The notes: generated from the sequence alone by a model not told the origin. 64,000 nucleotides of DNA from Synechococcus sp. Cruz-7E5 (GCF_024345995.1 NZ_JAGQCE010000002.1:1-64000), one strand, 5' to 3'; numbered from the stretch's first letter, positions 7,672 through 18,614 are shown. Numbers and translations are program-made.

Positions 7672-8354
7672 TGACCACAACAGCTACCCCGCCGCCGCCG
7701 CTGCCCACTTCAATCGAGGAGCTGCGCCAGGCCCTTGCCGGTGGCCGCCGCAGTTTCATCGGCCTGCGCCTGCCCGATGTCGACGGCCTCCACCTCGATC
7801 TTTCCGGCTGCGATCTGAGCCTGGGCTGCTTCCGCGAGGCGCGCTTCGGCCATGCGTCTCTGCGCGAGGCCTGTGTCGAAGGCGCCAGCTTGCAGCAGGC
7901 CCTGATCTGGGGTGCCGATCTCTCCGGTCTGCAGGCCGCTGGTTCCAGCTGGCAGGAGGCCGACCTTTCGGGATCCCGCCTGCAGCGGGCCGATTTCAGC
8001 CGTGCCCTGCTCCACCGCTGCTGCCTGCGCGGAGTGGTGGCCGCCAACAGCCGCTGGCGCGAGGCTCGGCTGGTGGAGGCCGATTTCCGCTCCGGGCTTG
8101 ATCAGCACACCGATCTGGGCGGCGCCGACTTCGAGGGGGCCGATCTCAGCTACGCCCAGTTCCAGGGTGCCCAGCTGCGCGGCGCCAGCCTGCGCGTGGC
8201 CTGCCTCTACGGCACCAACCTGCGCGACGCCGACCTGACCGGTGCCGATCTCAGCGGCTGTGACCTGCGCGACTGTCAGCTGGGCGGCACCGATCTGGGC
8301 GGCGCCTGCCTGGAGGGAGCCCGTCTGCCCGCGGACCACTTGGGGTGCGCCTGA
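7671..8354 (+). CDS. pentapeptide-repeat protein
   Basis: From about residue 25 the protein is a run of A(D/N)LxX pentapeptides, for example LSGCDLSLGCF, GADLSGLQAAG, GADFEGADLSYAQF and DADLTGADLSGCDL, ending in a run with TDLGGACLEGARL. That predicts a right-handed quadrilateral beta-helix of about 200 residues. There is no signal peptide, so it should be cytoplasmic. Some proteins of this fold protect DNA gyrase (Qnr, MfpA, McbG), but most cyanobacterial ones have unknown roles. Here it sits between an ArsR-type regulator and an ABC exporter with overlapping ends (TGATG before, 10 bp after), a layout like toxin-immunity and export operons. That role is inference. Confidence 0.88.
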   Translation: MTTTATPPPPLPTSIEELRQALAGGRRSFIGLRLPDVDGLHLDLSGCDLSLGCFREARFGHASLREACVEGASLQQALIWGADLSGLQAAGSSWQEADLSGSRLQRADFSRALLHRCCLRGVVAANSRWREARLVEADFRSGLDQHTDLGGADFEGADLSYAQFQGAQLRGASLRVACLYGTNLRDADLTGADLSGCDLRDCQLGGTDLGGACLEGARLPADHLGCA

Positions 8355-9517
8355 AGCTGCGGCCCCTGGCCTGGTCCCGGCGTCAGCAGCTGTTGACCGC
8401 AGCCGGCCTCGCCCTAGCGGCCGCCGGCCTGGCGGGCTGGCTGTGGCTGGGGCGGTCCAGCCCCGGCCCCCTGAGGTTGAGCGGTCGGATCGAGGGCTAC
8501 GAAACCGATCTCGGCGCCAGGATCGGTGGCCGTGTGGCTGAGGTCACGGTCCGGGAAGGGGAGCTCGTGAAGGCTGGGCAGTTGCTGGTTCGCCTCGACG
8601 ACGATGAGGTGCGTGCCCGCCTGCGCGGCGCCCAGGCCCGGCTGGCCGCCGCCCGTCAGCAGCTGAACCAGGCCCGCTCTCAGGTCGATGTGTTCGACAG
8701 CCAGATCCGCGAATCCCGTCTGACGGTGGCCCAGGCCGAGCAGGACAACCTGGGGCGAGTGGAGCAGGCCAGAGCCAATCTGGCCAGCGCCGAAGCTCAG
8801 CTGGCCCAGGCCCAGGCCCAGCAGCGGCTGGCGAAGGTCACCCTGGGCCGCACCGAATCGCTGGTGCGGGAGGGTGCGGCCTCGCCCCAGTCCCTCGATC
8901 AGGACCGCACGGCCCTGGAGACCGCCGAGGCTGTGGTCAACGCCCAGCGGCGCCAGGTGGAGGCGGCCCGCGGTGCTGTGGCGCTGGCGGCCTCGACGGG
9001 ACTGAATCCCTCCATCCGCTCGGCCCAGCTTCAGGCCCTGAGCGAGCAGCGCCAGCGCGCCCTGGCCGGGGTGCGGGCTGCTGAGAGCGATGTGCGCAGT
9101 GCCCAGGCGGCCGAGCAGCAGGTGAAGGCGGAAGCCGCCTACCTGAGGATCCACTCGCCCCTGGCTGCCGTTGTGATCTCCCGCAGTGTCGAGCCCGGCG
9201 CCGTGGTGGCCAGCGGCCGCACCCTGCTCACCCTGCTGGATCCCGCCACGGTGTATCTGCGCGGCTTCATTCCCCAGGGGGAGATCGGGCGGGTGCGCCT
9301 GGGGCAGCAGGCCCGGATCTACCTGGATTCGGACCCCCGCCGGCCATTGGCGGCGCGGGTGGCGGAAGTCGATGCCCAGGCCTCCTTCACCCCCGAGACC
9401 ATCTATTTCCAGCGCGACCGCGTCAGGCAGGTGTTCGGCCTGAAGCTGGCCATCGAGGATCCGGCCGGTTACGCCAAACCAGGAATGCCTGCCGATGCCG
9501 AGATCCTCACCCCCTGA
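8345..9517 (+). CDS. HlyD-family membrane fusion protein of an ABC exporter (YbhG-like)
   Basis: This is the periplasmic adaptor of a tripartite or bipartite exporter. A single N-terminal membrane segment (residues 15-36) is followed by a biotinyl-lipoyl half-motif (GRIEGYETDLGARIGGRVAEV), a long alanine/glutamine-rich coiled coil (about residues 90-250) and the returning half-motif AYLRIHSPLAAVVISR, then a beta-barrel (RGFIPQGEIGRVRLGQQARIY). Length, 390 residues, is a little above the YbhG type. The start is GTG, overlapping the pentapeptide gene by 10 bp, and the 3' end overlaps the ATPase gene by 23 bp. It therefore belongs to a translationally linked exporter operon. Confidence 0.9.
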   Translation: MRLKLRPLAWSRRQQLLTAAGLALAAAGLAGWLWLGRSSPGPLRLSGRIEGYETDLGARIGGRVAEVTVREGELVKAGQLLVRLDDDEVRARLRGAQARLAAARQQLNQARSQVDVFDSQIRESRLTVAQAEQDNLGRVEQARANLASAEAQLAQAQAQQRLAKVTLGRTESLVREGAASPQSLDQDRTALETAEAVVNAQRRQVEAARGAVALAASTGLNPSIRSAQLQALSEQRQRALAGVRAAESDVRSAQAAEQQVKAEAAYLRIHSPLAAVVISRSVEPGAVVASGRTLLTLLDPATVYLRGFIPQGEIGRVRLGQQARIYLDSDPRRPLAARVAEVDAQASFTPETIYFQRDRVRQVFGLKLAIEDPAGYAKPGMPADAEILTP

Positions 9518-11459
9518 TCCCGCTCACCACAACGCCAGCCGGAGCGCGGCCGGCGTTGTTGTGAGCGTGGAGGATCTGCACAAGTTCTACGGCAAGCGCC
9601 CGGCCGTGGCCGGCCTGGACTTCAGGGTTAGCGAAGGCGAGATCTTCGGCCTGATCGGCCCCGATGGCGCCGGCAAGACAACCACCTTCCACATCCTCGC
9701 CGGGGTGATCGAGCCCAGCGGGGGCCAGGTGCGGGTGCTTGGCCTCCCTCCCCGCGAGGCCCGCCAGCGGGTCGGCTATCTCACTCAGCAGTTCTCCCAG
9801 TACCCCGACCTCAGCGTCGAGGAAAACCTGCGCTACGTGGCCGGCCTGCGGCTGGTGTCCCCAGCTCTCTGGCGGGAGCGGCGCACTCCCCTGCTCAGGC
9901 GCCTGGGTCTGGAGCCCTTCGCCGATCGCCTGGCCAGCCAGCTCTCCGGTGGCATGAAGCAGAAGCTGGCCCTCTGCTGCGCCCTGATCGACAGGCCACG
10001 CCTGCTGTTGCTCGACGAACCCACCACCGGGGTGGATCCGATCTCGCGCCGCGATTTCTGGGACGTGCTCGCCACCCTGGCGGAGGAGGGGGTCACGATC
10101 GTGATCGCCACCCCCGATCTGGTGGAAGCCGAGCGCTGCCACCGCATCGCCCTGGTGCAGCAGGGGAAGATCGAGAGCCTGGATACGCCGGCCGCCCTGA
10201 AGCGGGGGCTGGGGCTGAGTCGGCTGGAGCTGAGGGGGGCCGCGTCGGCTGCGGCCGAACCGTTGCTCAGTGGTGGAGCGATCGTCGATGTGCAGACCTT
10301 CGGCGACCGGCTCGATCTGCTAGTGAACGATGCGGCCACGGGAGAAGCCCAGGTGCGGGAGCTGTTCCGCCGTCAGGGGTTGCCGCTGCAGGAACTGCTG
10401 GTCACCGCCCCCACCCTCGAGAACGTGGTCGTGATCCGCCAGCGCCGCCGCACTGGGGAGCTGCCACTGCTGCCCTTCCCACGGGTGCAGGGCAGCAGCC
10501 CGCGCCGCGCCGATCCCGCCATCGCCGCCCGGGGCCTCAGCCGCCGCTTCGGGCCTTTCGAGGCCGTGCGCCAGCTGACGCTGGAGATCCGCTACGGCGA
10601 GATCTTCGGTCTGCTGGGGGCCAACGGCGCCGGCAAGACCACCACGATCAAGATGCTCTGCGGCCTGCTGGCCCCCAGCTCCGGTGAGATCGTGCTGGCG
10701 GGTGAGTCGGAGCGGCTGCGCGGGCCGGATCTGCTGAGGCGGATCGGTTACATGAGCCAGAAGTTCACCCTCTACGACGACCTCTCGATCCGGGACAACC
10801 TGGAGTTCTACGCCGGTGTCTACGGCATCCCGGGTCCCCTGCGTCAGCCCCGTATCGACTGGGTGATCGCCAGCTGTGGGCTGCAGGGTCAGGAGCAGAT
10901 GCTGACCGCACGGCTGCCCGGGGGCTGGAAGCAGCGAGTGGCCTTCGGCGCCGCCGTGCTGCACGATCCAGAGGTGCTCTTCCTGGATGAGCCCACCTCT
11001 GGGGTGGATCCTCTGGCGCGGCGGCAGTTCTGGAGCCTGATCAACGCCTTCGCCCGCCGGGGCACCGCCATCCTCGTGACCACCCACTACCTGGAGGAAG
11101 CGGAGCAGTGCAACCGGCTCTGCTTCATGGTGGCCGGCGAAAACGTGATCGAGGGCAGCCCAGGCGCGATCAAGGCTGCCCAGCCGGGCCAGGTGCTTGA
11201 ACTGGTGCTGCCGCAGGATCAGCTCCAGATCGCCACCCTTCTGCTGCGCCGCCACTGGCAACCCTGGCGGGTCAGTCGCTTCGGCGACCGCCTCCATCTG
11301 GTGCTGGATGATCCCGAGCGGGAGGTCGAGGGCCTGCAGCTGCTGCTGAGCCAGGCCCAGCTCAGCCTGGAGGGGCTGCGCCGTGTGCCCCATTCCCTTG
11401 AAGATGCCTTCATCGGCACCGTGCAGCGGGCCCAGGCGCGAGAAGGGGGGGCCAGATGA
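9495..11459 (+). CDS. tandem ABC ATPase of the exporter (YbhF-like)
   Basis: Two nucleotide-binding domains are fused in one chain. The first has Walker A GPDGAGKTTT, signature LSGGMKQKLAL and Walker B LLLLDEPTTGVDP. The second has Walker A GANGAGKTTT, a degenerate signature LPGGWKQRVAF and Walker B VLFLDEPTSGVDP. The GPDGAGK form and the LPxGxKQR form are typical of the YbhF/RhtF subfamily, so the changes are not signs of decay. It energises the two following ABC-2 permeases. The ATG at 9495 lies inside the HlyD gene and the stop overlaps the next start by 4 bp (ATGA). Confidence 0.92.
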   Translation: MPRSSPPDPAHHNASRSAAGVVVSVEDLHKFYGKRPAVAGLDFRVSEGEIFGLIGPDGAGKTTTFHILAGVIEPSGGQVRVLGLPPREARQRVGYLTQQFSQYPDLSVEENLRYVAGLRLVSPALWRERRTPLLRRLGLEPFADRLASQLSGGMKQKLALCCALIDRPRLLLLDEPTTGVDPISRRDFWDVLATLAEEGVTIVIATPDLVEAERCHRIALVQQGKIESLDTPAALKRGLGLSRLELRGAASAAAEPLLSGGAIVDVQTFGDRLDLLVNDAATGEAQVRELFRRQGLPLQELLVTAPTLENVVVIRQRRRTGELPLLPFPRVQGSSPRRADPAIAARGLSRRFGPFEAVRQLTLEIRYGEIFGLLGANGAGKTTTIKMLCGLLAPSSGEIVLAGESERLRGPDLLRRIGYMSQKFTLYDDLSIRDNLEFYAGVYGIPGPLRQPRIDWVIASCGLQGQEQMLTARLPGGWKQRVAFGAAVLHDPEVLFLDEPTSGVDPLARRQFWSLINAFARRGTAILVTTHYLEEAEQCNRLCFMVAGENVIEGSPGAIKAAQPGQVLELVLPQDQLQIATLLLRRHWQPWRVSRFGDRLHLVLDDPEREVEGLQLLLSQAQLSLEGLRRVPHSLEDAFIGTVQRAQAREGGAR

Positions 11460-12580
11460 GGCGAGTCCTGGCCCAGTGCCGCAAGGAGCTGCTGCAGTTC
11501 CGCCGTGACCGGCTCACGCTGGGTCTGGCCTTTCTGCTGCCCCTGCTCACCCTGCTCATCTTCGGTTTCGCCATCCGCCTTGAAACCAAGGTGATTCCGA
11601 TCGTGGTGCAGGACTTCGACCGCAGTCCCCTCAGCGCCGCTTACACCGACCGTCTCTTCGCAACCGACCAGTTCAGGCCAGCCCCATGGCGGGGCGACGA
11701 CCCGGTGGCCGATGCGATCGATCGGGGCCTGGCCAAGGCGGCGGTGATCATCCCGCCGGAGTTCAGCCGCCGCCTCAAGGCCGGCCAGCCGGTGGAGGTG
11801 CAGGTGCTGGTGGATGGCACCGACACCAACAATGCCCGGGTGATCCGCAACGGCATCCAGGGCACGACGGCGTTCTTTCTCTCCGAGAAGGAGCTGCTCA
11901 CGAACCCGCCGCCGGTGCAGGCGCTGACGCGGTTGTGGTTCAACCCCGGTCGCAAGGAATCGCTGTACATCGTGCCGGGGGTCTATGCCGTGGTGCTCTG
12001 GATCTTTCCCTCCCTGCTTGCCGCGATCGCGATGGTGAAGGAAAAGGACAAGGGCACGATCCTGCAGGTCTATGCATCGGGGATCCGTGCGCCGGAGCTG
12101 CTGCTGGGCAAGGCCCTGGCCTACCTGCTGGTGGGGTTGAGCATGGCCGTTGTGGTGATGGGGCTGGGGGGGCTGATCTTCCAGCTCGGCTTCGCCGGCG
12201 ACCCGACGCCCCTGCTGGTGGGCACCACGCTCTATCTGGCCGCCGCCGTGCTCTTCGGGCTGCTGCTGGGGGTGCGCAGCGCCAACCAGAATGCGGCTGT
12301 GCAGGGCGTGTCGCTGGTGGGGTTCCTTTCCGCCCTGCTGCTCTCGGGCTTCATCTATCCGCTCAGCAACATCCCCCCACCGCTCTCGCTGGTGTCGGCC
12401 CTGATCCCGGCGCGCTACTTCATCGTGATCAGCCGTGATGCCTTCGTGAGAGGAACGGGCTGGGTCGGTGTCTGGCTGGATGTGCTGATGATCCTGGCCC
12501 TGGCGGCACTGCTCTATCTGGTCACGCGGCGCTCCCTGGGTTCCCTGCAGCTGGCCGATGGCGGCGGGGGCGGGCCGTGA
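11456..12580 (+). CDS. ABC-2 type transporter permease (YbhS-like)
   Basis: This 374-residue permease has the ABC-2 layout. One N-terminal membrane helix (LGLAFLLPLLTLLIFGFAI, residues 22-40) is followed by a large extracytoplasmic region of about 130 residues with the typical VQVLVDGTDTNNARV segment. Five to six C-terminal helices follow, including the conserved turn IVPGVYAVVLWIFPSLLAAIAMVKEKDKGTI. It starts 4 bp inside the ATPase gene and ends 4 bp inside the next permease gene, so it should be made in step with both. It presumably forms a heterodimeric channel with its neighbour. The substrate is unknown; related E. coli YbhFSR exports Na+, Li+ and some drugs. Confidence 0.92.
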   Translation: MRRVLAQCRKELLQFRRDRLTLGLAFLLPLLTLLIFGFAIRLETKVIPIVVQDFDRSPLSAAYTDRLFATDQFRPAPWRGDDPVADAIDRGLAKAAVIIPPEFSRRLKAGQPVEVQVLVDGTDTNNARVIRNGIQGTTAFFLSEKELLTNPPPVQALTRLWFNPGRKESLYIVPGVYAVVLWIFPSLLAAIAMVKEKDKGTILQVYASGIRAPELLLGKALAYLLVGLSMAVVVMGLGGLIFQLGFAGDPTPLLVGTTLYLAAAVLFGLLLGVRSANQNAAVQGVSLVGFLSALLLSGFIYPLSNIPPPLSLVSALIPARYFIVISRDAFVRGTGWVGVWLDVLMILALAALLYLVTRRSLGSLQLADGGGGGP

Positions 12581-13713
12581 GGATCGTGTGGCACGGCTGG
12601 CGAGTGTTGACGGCCAGTCGCCTCTGGGCCCTGCTGCGCAAGGAGGTCCAGCAGATCCTGCGCGACCGACAGCTGATCAAGTTGCTGATCATTCCCCCCA
12701 CCCTGCAGCTGCTGATCTACGGCTTCGCCCTCAACCCAGAGGTGCACAACCTCAGGCTGGGGGTGGTCGATTACGCCCAGGTTGCGGCGAGTCGGGAGCT
12801 GGTGTCGGCCCTCACCGCCAACCGGATCTTCCTGGCCAGCTCCTATCCCCGCAGCGAACAGGAGCTGGCCGGGCAGGTGGAGCGCGGAGAGCTGACGGCC
12901 GGCCTGGTGATCCCACCGAACTTCAGCAAGCGGCTGGCCACCGGTGACACCGCCCGGGTGCAGGTGTTCATCGATGGGGTCGACGCCAACAGCGCCGGCA
13001 TCGCCAGCGGTTACATCCAGCAGATCCTGCGCCGGTTCCGGCCGGAGGCGGGGGTTTTGCCGCCCACTCCGCCGGTGCGCACCCAGGTGCGCTTTCTCTA
13101 CAACCCCGGTCTGACCAGCAGCTGGTTCTTCGTGCCTGGGGTGATCGGCCTGGTGCTCACGTTGATCGCCACCCTGGTGTCGGCGGTGACGCTGGTGCGC
13201 GAGAAGGACAGTGGCACGCTCGAGCAGCTGCTGATGACCCCAGCTGGCGCCTGGGAGATCCTGCTGGCCAAGATCCTGCCCCTGGTCGTGTTGCTGATGG
13301 GGGATGTGCTGCTGGCCCTGGGCCTAGGCCGGCTGGTGTTCGGCGTGCCCATCCGGGGCGATCCGTTATTGCTGCTGGCCCTCTCGGGGCTGTATCTGTT
13401 CGTGGGGATCGGCGTGGGGATCATGCTGGCCACGGTCTGCCGCTCCCAGCAGCAGGTGATGCTCACGGCCTTCTTCATCACCTTGCCGATGGTGCAGACC
13501 TCCGGCGCGATCGCGCCGATCGAGAGCATGCCGGCCTTCTTTCAGGCCCTCTCCCTGCTCAATCCCCTGCGCCATTACATCGCCATCCTGCGAGGTCTGC
13601 TGCTGAAGGGTGTCGGTCTCGAGGCACTCTGGCCCCATGCCCTGGCCCTGCTGGTGATGGCCACGCTGCTGATGGCCATCAGTGTCTCGCGCTTCCGCAG
13701 CCAGCTGAGCTGA
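12577..13713 (+). CDS. ABC-2 type transporter permease (YbhR-like)
   Basis: This second permease, 378 residues, has the same plan: helix LIKLLIIPPTLQLLIYGFAL near residue 35, an external domain with VQVFIDGVDANSAGIASGYI, and C-terminal helices. The cytoplasmic turn VREKDSGTLEQLLMTP is a hallmark of ABC-2 permeases. The GTG start at 12577 overlaps the previous stop (GTGA). It is the last gene of the six-gene operon starting at the ArsR-type regulator. The gene ends 41 bp before the convergent GHL10-type gene; the gap contains short complementary GC stretches (TGGCCCC and GGGGCC) that could form a weak terminator. Confidence 0.92.
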   Translation: MRIVWHGWRVLTASRLWALLRKEVQQILRDRQLIKLLIIPPTLQLLIYGFALNPEVHNLRLGVVDYAQVAASRELVSALTANRIFLASSYPRSEQELAGQVERGELTAGLVIPPNFSKRLATGDTARVQVFIDGVDANSAGIASGYIQQILRRFRPEAGVLPPTPPVRTQVRFLYNPGLTSSWFFVPGVIGLVLTLIATLVSAVTLVREKDSGTLEQLLMTPAGAWEILLAKILPLVVLLMGDVLLALGLGRLVFGVPIRGDPLLLLALSGLYLFVGIGVGIMLATVCRSQQQVMLTAFFITLPMVQTSGAIAPIESMPAFFQALSLLNPLRHYIAILRGLLLKGVGLEALWPHALALLVMATLLMAISVSRFRSQLS

Positions 13714-13753
13714 TTGGCCCCTTAGCTCCTGAGACGTTCCTTCACCTGGGGCC

Positions 13754-14917
13754 TCAGAGCGGCGTGCGTGGCGCAGGACTGGGGAACAGGGACAGGAAGC
13801 CCTCGCGGCGCAGGTCTTCCGCTTCGGCGGTGGCAGTCCAGAGCGATTCGAAATAGAAGAAGGCCACTCCCATGCCGTTCTGCCGGGCCGTCTGCACCTG
13901 GTCCTGAATCAGTTGCATCGGAGCGGGCTTGGTGCGCAGCCCTGTCATCACGCCGATCGCGGTGGGGATTTTCTTACGGGTTTCTGCGAGCTCGGGGCGC
14001 GCCACCTCCGCCGCAAAGCTGGCGACATCGGGGCGGTAAAGCTGCACGATCACTTCATCGACGATGTTGCGCCGCACCCAGCCCAGCCAGTCCTGCAGTT
14101 GCAGCTTGTAGGCGAAGTCGTAGTAGTTGGGGGAAACGGAGACGATCGACTTGGGCTTTTTGGCGTTCACGGCCTTGTCCAGCTGGACCATGAAGGCCGT
14201 GATCTTGTCGGCTCGCCACTTGATCCAGGCCTGATCCATGGGGTTGCTGGGCACCGCACGCTTGGTCTCCTTGGTGTAGAGCGCTTTGGTGTAACTGTCG
14301 TAGCCGAATTCATTGGGCAGGCTCATGTGGTCATCGAACTGGATGCCATCGCCGTCGTAGTTGCCCACCACTTCCAGCACCAGCTCGGTGATGAATTGCT
14401 GCACCTCCGGCCTGAAGGGGTTGAGCCACACCACTTCTCCGGCAGCGCTGATCGAGGTGCGGCTGCCGTCCTGCCGCTGGGTGAGCCAGCTGGGGTGTTG
14501 CTGGGCCAGCTCCGAAAATGGGGGAGCCATGAAGCCGAATTCGAACCAGGGGATCACGAGCATCCCTTTGGTGTGGCCCTCACTGATCACATCCGCCAGG
14601 ATGTCCTGGCCTTCAAGGCCCTTGTAGGAAAACGACTGAATCTTTCGCGCCCGGGTCACCTCACTGGTGTGAATCGCGTAGCCGGAGTTCCAGACCACCG
14701 GATAAACAGTGTTGAAATGCATCTCCTTCAGCTGGTCCATCGCGGCCCGCAACTTGGTGCGATCGCGCATGGTGCTCATGTCGTTGGTGGTCATCCACAC
14801 GCCGCGGATCTCGCTGCGGGTGGCCTGGGCGGCACTGGGGGCGGGCAGGGCCGGCACCATCGCCAGCAGCAGTCCGCAGAGCAACAACACCGGCAGCAGC
14901 CAACGTGTTCGTCTCAT
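13754..14917 (-). CDS. secreted GHL10/DUF187-family glycoside hydrolase-like protein
   Basis: The 387-residue protein begins with a signal peptide (RRTRWLLPVLLLCGLLLAMV, cleavage probably near residue 30 after PSAAQA). It continues with the family start SEIRGVWMTTNDMS, the barrel strand MHFNTVYPVVWNSGYAIH, the block MLVIPWFEFGFMAPPF and a possible catalytic acidic pair in GDGIQFDDHMSLP. These are features of the DUF187/GHL10 TIM-barrel group, related to peptidoglycan- or polysaccharide-acting glycosidases. The substrate is unknown. It acts outside the cytoplasmic membrane. It stands alone, with tRNA-Ser upstream. Confidence 0.88.
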   Translation of the reverse strand: MRRTRWLLPVLLLCGLLLAMVPALPAPSAAQATRSEIRGVWMTTNDMSTMRDRTKLRAAMDQLKEMHFNTVYPVVWNSGYAIHTSEVTRARKIQSFSYKGLEGQDILADVISEGHTKGMLVIPWFEFGFMAPPFSELAQQHPSWLTQRQDGSRTSISAAGEVVWLNPFRPEVQQFITELVLEVVGNYDGDGIQFDDHMSLPNEFGYDSYTKALYTKETKRAVPSNPMDQAWIKWRADKITAFMVQLDKAVNAKKPKSIVSVSPNYYDFAYKLQLQDWLGWVRRNIVDEVIVQLYRPDVASFAAEVARPELAETRKKIPTAIGVMTGLRTKPAPMQLIQDQVQTARQNGMGVAFFYFESLWTATAEAEDLRREGFLSLFPSPAPRTPL

Positions 14918-15002
14918 GGCGCCGTTCGGATCACAAGCCGGCCGACGTTAGCGGCAGTTTCCGCAGCTCTCCAGCGATCTCGCCAGGAGAGCTTGCAGGC
15001 AA

Positions 15003-15087
15003 CGGAGGGGGCGGGATTCGAACCCGCGGAAGGTTTCCCTTCGCCGGTTTTCAAGACCGGAGCCATCAACCACTCGACCACCCCTCC
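15003..15087 (-). tRNA. tRNA-Ser(TGA)
   Basis: Read on the minus strand, a 7-bp acceptor stem GGAGGGG/CCCCTCC closes the molecule with discriminator G. The anticodon arm is CCGGT-CTTGAAA-ACCGG, giving anticodon TGA. A long variable arm (GCGAAGGGAAACCTTCC) marks a class II tRNA, and the T-arm is GCGGG-TTCGAAT-CCCGC. The CCA end is not encoded. All arms pair, so it should be functional. Confidence 0.97.
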
Positions 15088-15194
15088 ATGGGGCTGCCAT
15101 CGGTCCAGGGACCGGTGACCTGGTCAGTTTCCCATGGAACCCCGAACGATGCGGCGGGGGCTGAGGATGGGGCGCGCCGACGGCAGTGCCGACC

Positions 15195-16109
15195 ATGGCC
15201 TTCAGCAAAGCATCGTCGGATCCAGCGGCTGACCCGGCGGGGTCTGATCCAGGTCAGCGGTGGGGCGCTCTCCCCTGGGGTTTGCGCACCTACGTGATGG
15301 GGGTGATCAATCTCACCCCCGATTCCTTCAGTGATGGTGGCCGCTTCGATCGGCCCGCTGCCGCCCTGCGCCAGGCCCGGGTGATGCTGCGCCAGGGGGC
15401 GGAACTGCTCGATCTGGGGGGGCAGAGCACCCGGCCTGGGGCGGTGGAGATCAGCGCCGAGCAGGAACTTGGGCGGGTGTTGCCGGCCCTGGAGCTGATT
15501 CGCTCGGCCTGCACCGAGGCAGGAGGTCCTCGGCTCTCGATCGACACCTTCCGGGCCCCGGTGGCCGCGGCTGCTCTGGCGGCCGGCGCCCACTGGATCA
15601 ACGACGTCAGCGGCGGTCGCCGTGACCCCGAGATCCTCTCGGTGGTGGCGGAGTTCGGCTGTCCCTACGTGCTGATGCACTGTCGCGGCGACAGCCGCAG
15701 CATGGATGGGCTGGCCACCTACGCCGATGTGGTAGCCGAGGTGCGCGAGGAGTTGCTGCGCGCAAGCGAGGCGGCGCTGTCTGCGGGGGTGCGGACTGAT
15801 CAGCTGATCTGGGACCCGGGACTGGGCTTCGCCAAAACCACCGAGCACAACCTGGCGCTGCTGCGGGGGCTGGCGGGCCTGCGCCACGAAGGTTTCCCCC
15901 TGCTGGTGGGCCCATCGCGCAAACGCTTCATCGGCGCGGTGCTCAACGAGCCCAGACCTCGCACGCGGCTGTGGGGCACAGCGGCTGTCTGCGCCCAGGC
16001 GATCACGCAGGGTGCCGATGTGCTGCGGGTGCACGATGTGGGGCCGATTGCGCAGACCGCCCGGATGGTGGATGCGATCGTGCGCTCCTCGCCGCCGGTT
16101 CCGGATTGA
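15195..16109 (+). CDS. folP: dihydropteroate synthase
   Basis: FolP joins p-aminobenzoate to dihydropterin pyrophosphate in folate synthesis. Signatures are VMGVINLTPDSFSDGG, the pterin-binding block LDLGGQSTRPG (family G(A/G)ESTRPG), DTF, ND-V-SGG, VLMHCRG, DPGLGFAKT and the phosphate-binding VGPSRKRFIG. At 304 residues it is normal length with a proline/serine-rich N-terminus. I chose the ATG at 15195; a GTG at 15186 is three codons upstream. The gene ends 12 bp before the convergent katG stop. Confidence 0.96.
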   Translation: MAFSKASSDPAADPAGSDPGQRWGALPWGLRTYVMGVINLTPDSFSDGGRFDRPAAALRQARVMLRQGAELLDLGGQSTRPGAVEISAEQELGRVLPALELIRSACTEAGGPRLSIDTFRAPVAAAALAAGAHWINDVSGGRRDPEILSVVAEFGCPYVLMHCRGDSRSMDGLATYADVVAEVREELLRASEAALSAGVRTDQLIWDPGLGFAKTTEHNLALLRGLAGLRHEGFPLLVGPSRKRFIGAVLNEPRPRTRLWGTAAVCAQAITQGADVLRVHDVGPIAQTARMVDAIVRSSPPVPD

Positions 16110-16121
16110 ATCGCGGGAGCT

Positions 16122-18341
<2,220 letters not shown>

Positions 18342-18512
18342 TCACCTGTTCGGAACCTAGGCAGACGACCGCCCTGCGGAACCTCTGCGTCATATCCCTT
18401 AGGGCTTGCACCTTGCCGTGGGCTCAGCCATCCAGGACTTTCCCGCGCGAGCTGATGAGGGTGCTACCTGGCTGCTGGGCAACTCAGAATTTGGGGTGTC
18501 ATGTTCGCTCGG

Positions 18513-18614
18513 AAATGATCATTGCCTGGATATGATCTTCATTAAGATATGATCTTCTTGTGGATATTGTCTTTGTGTAGATATGATGTTTGCACGAATA
18601 TGAGCTATGTTAAT
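18513..18614. repeat. 17-bp tandem repeat array, six units, heptamer core ATATGAT
   Basis: A heptamer recurs exactly every 17 bp at 18513 (AAATGAT), 18530, 18547 (ATATGAT each), 18564 (ATATTGT), 18581 (ATATGAT) and 18598 (ATATGAG). The 10-bp spacers are more variable but often start CTT and end AG or GG. Regular spacing with a conserved core and drifting spacers is more like binding-site iterons than simple slippage. The array sits 200 bp upstream of the katG start and about 220 bp before the hsdR remnant. Its function is unknown: operator cluster, plasmid-type iteron remnant or decaying repeat are options. Confidence 0.75.

Noticed and set aside
10885-10950. Degenerate LPGGW signature in the second ATPase domain as evidence of inactivation
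   Set aside because: The YbhF-type second domain typically has an LPxGxKQR form, and Walker A and B are intact.
18513-18614. The 17-bp array as a CRISPR
   Set aside because: Units are 17 bp with a 7-bp core, far below CRISPR repeat and spacer sizes, and no cas genes are in the window.
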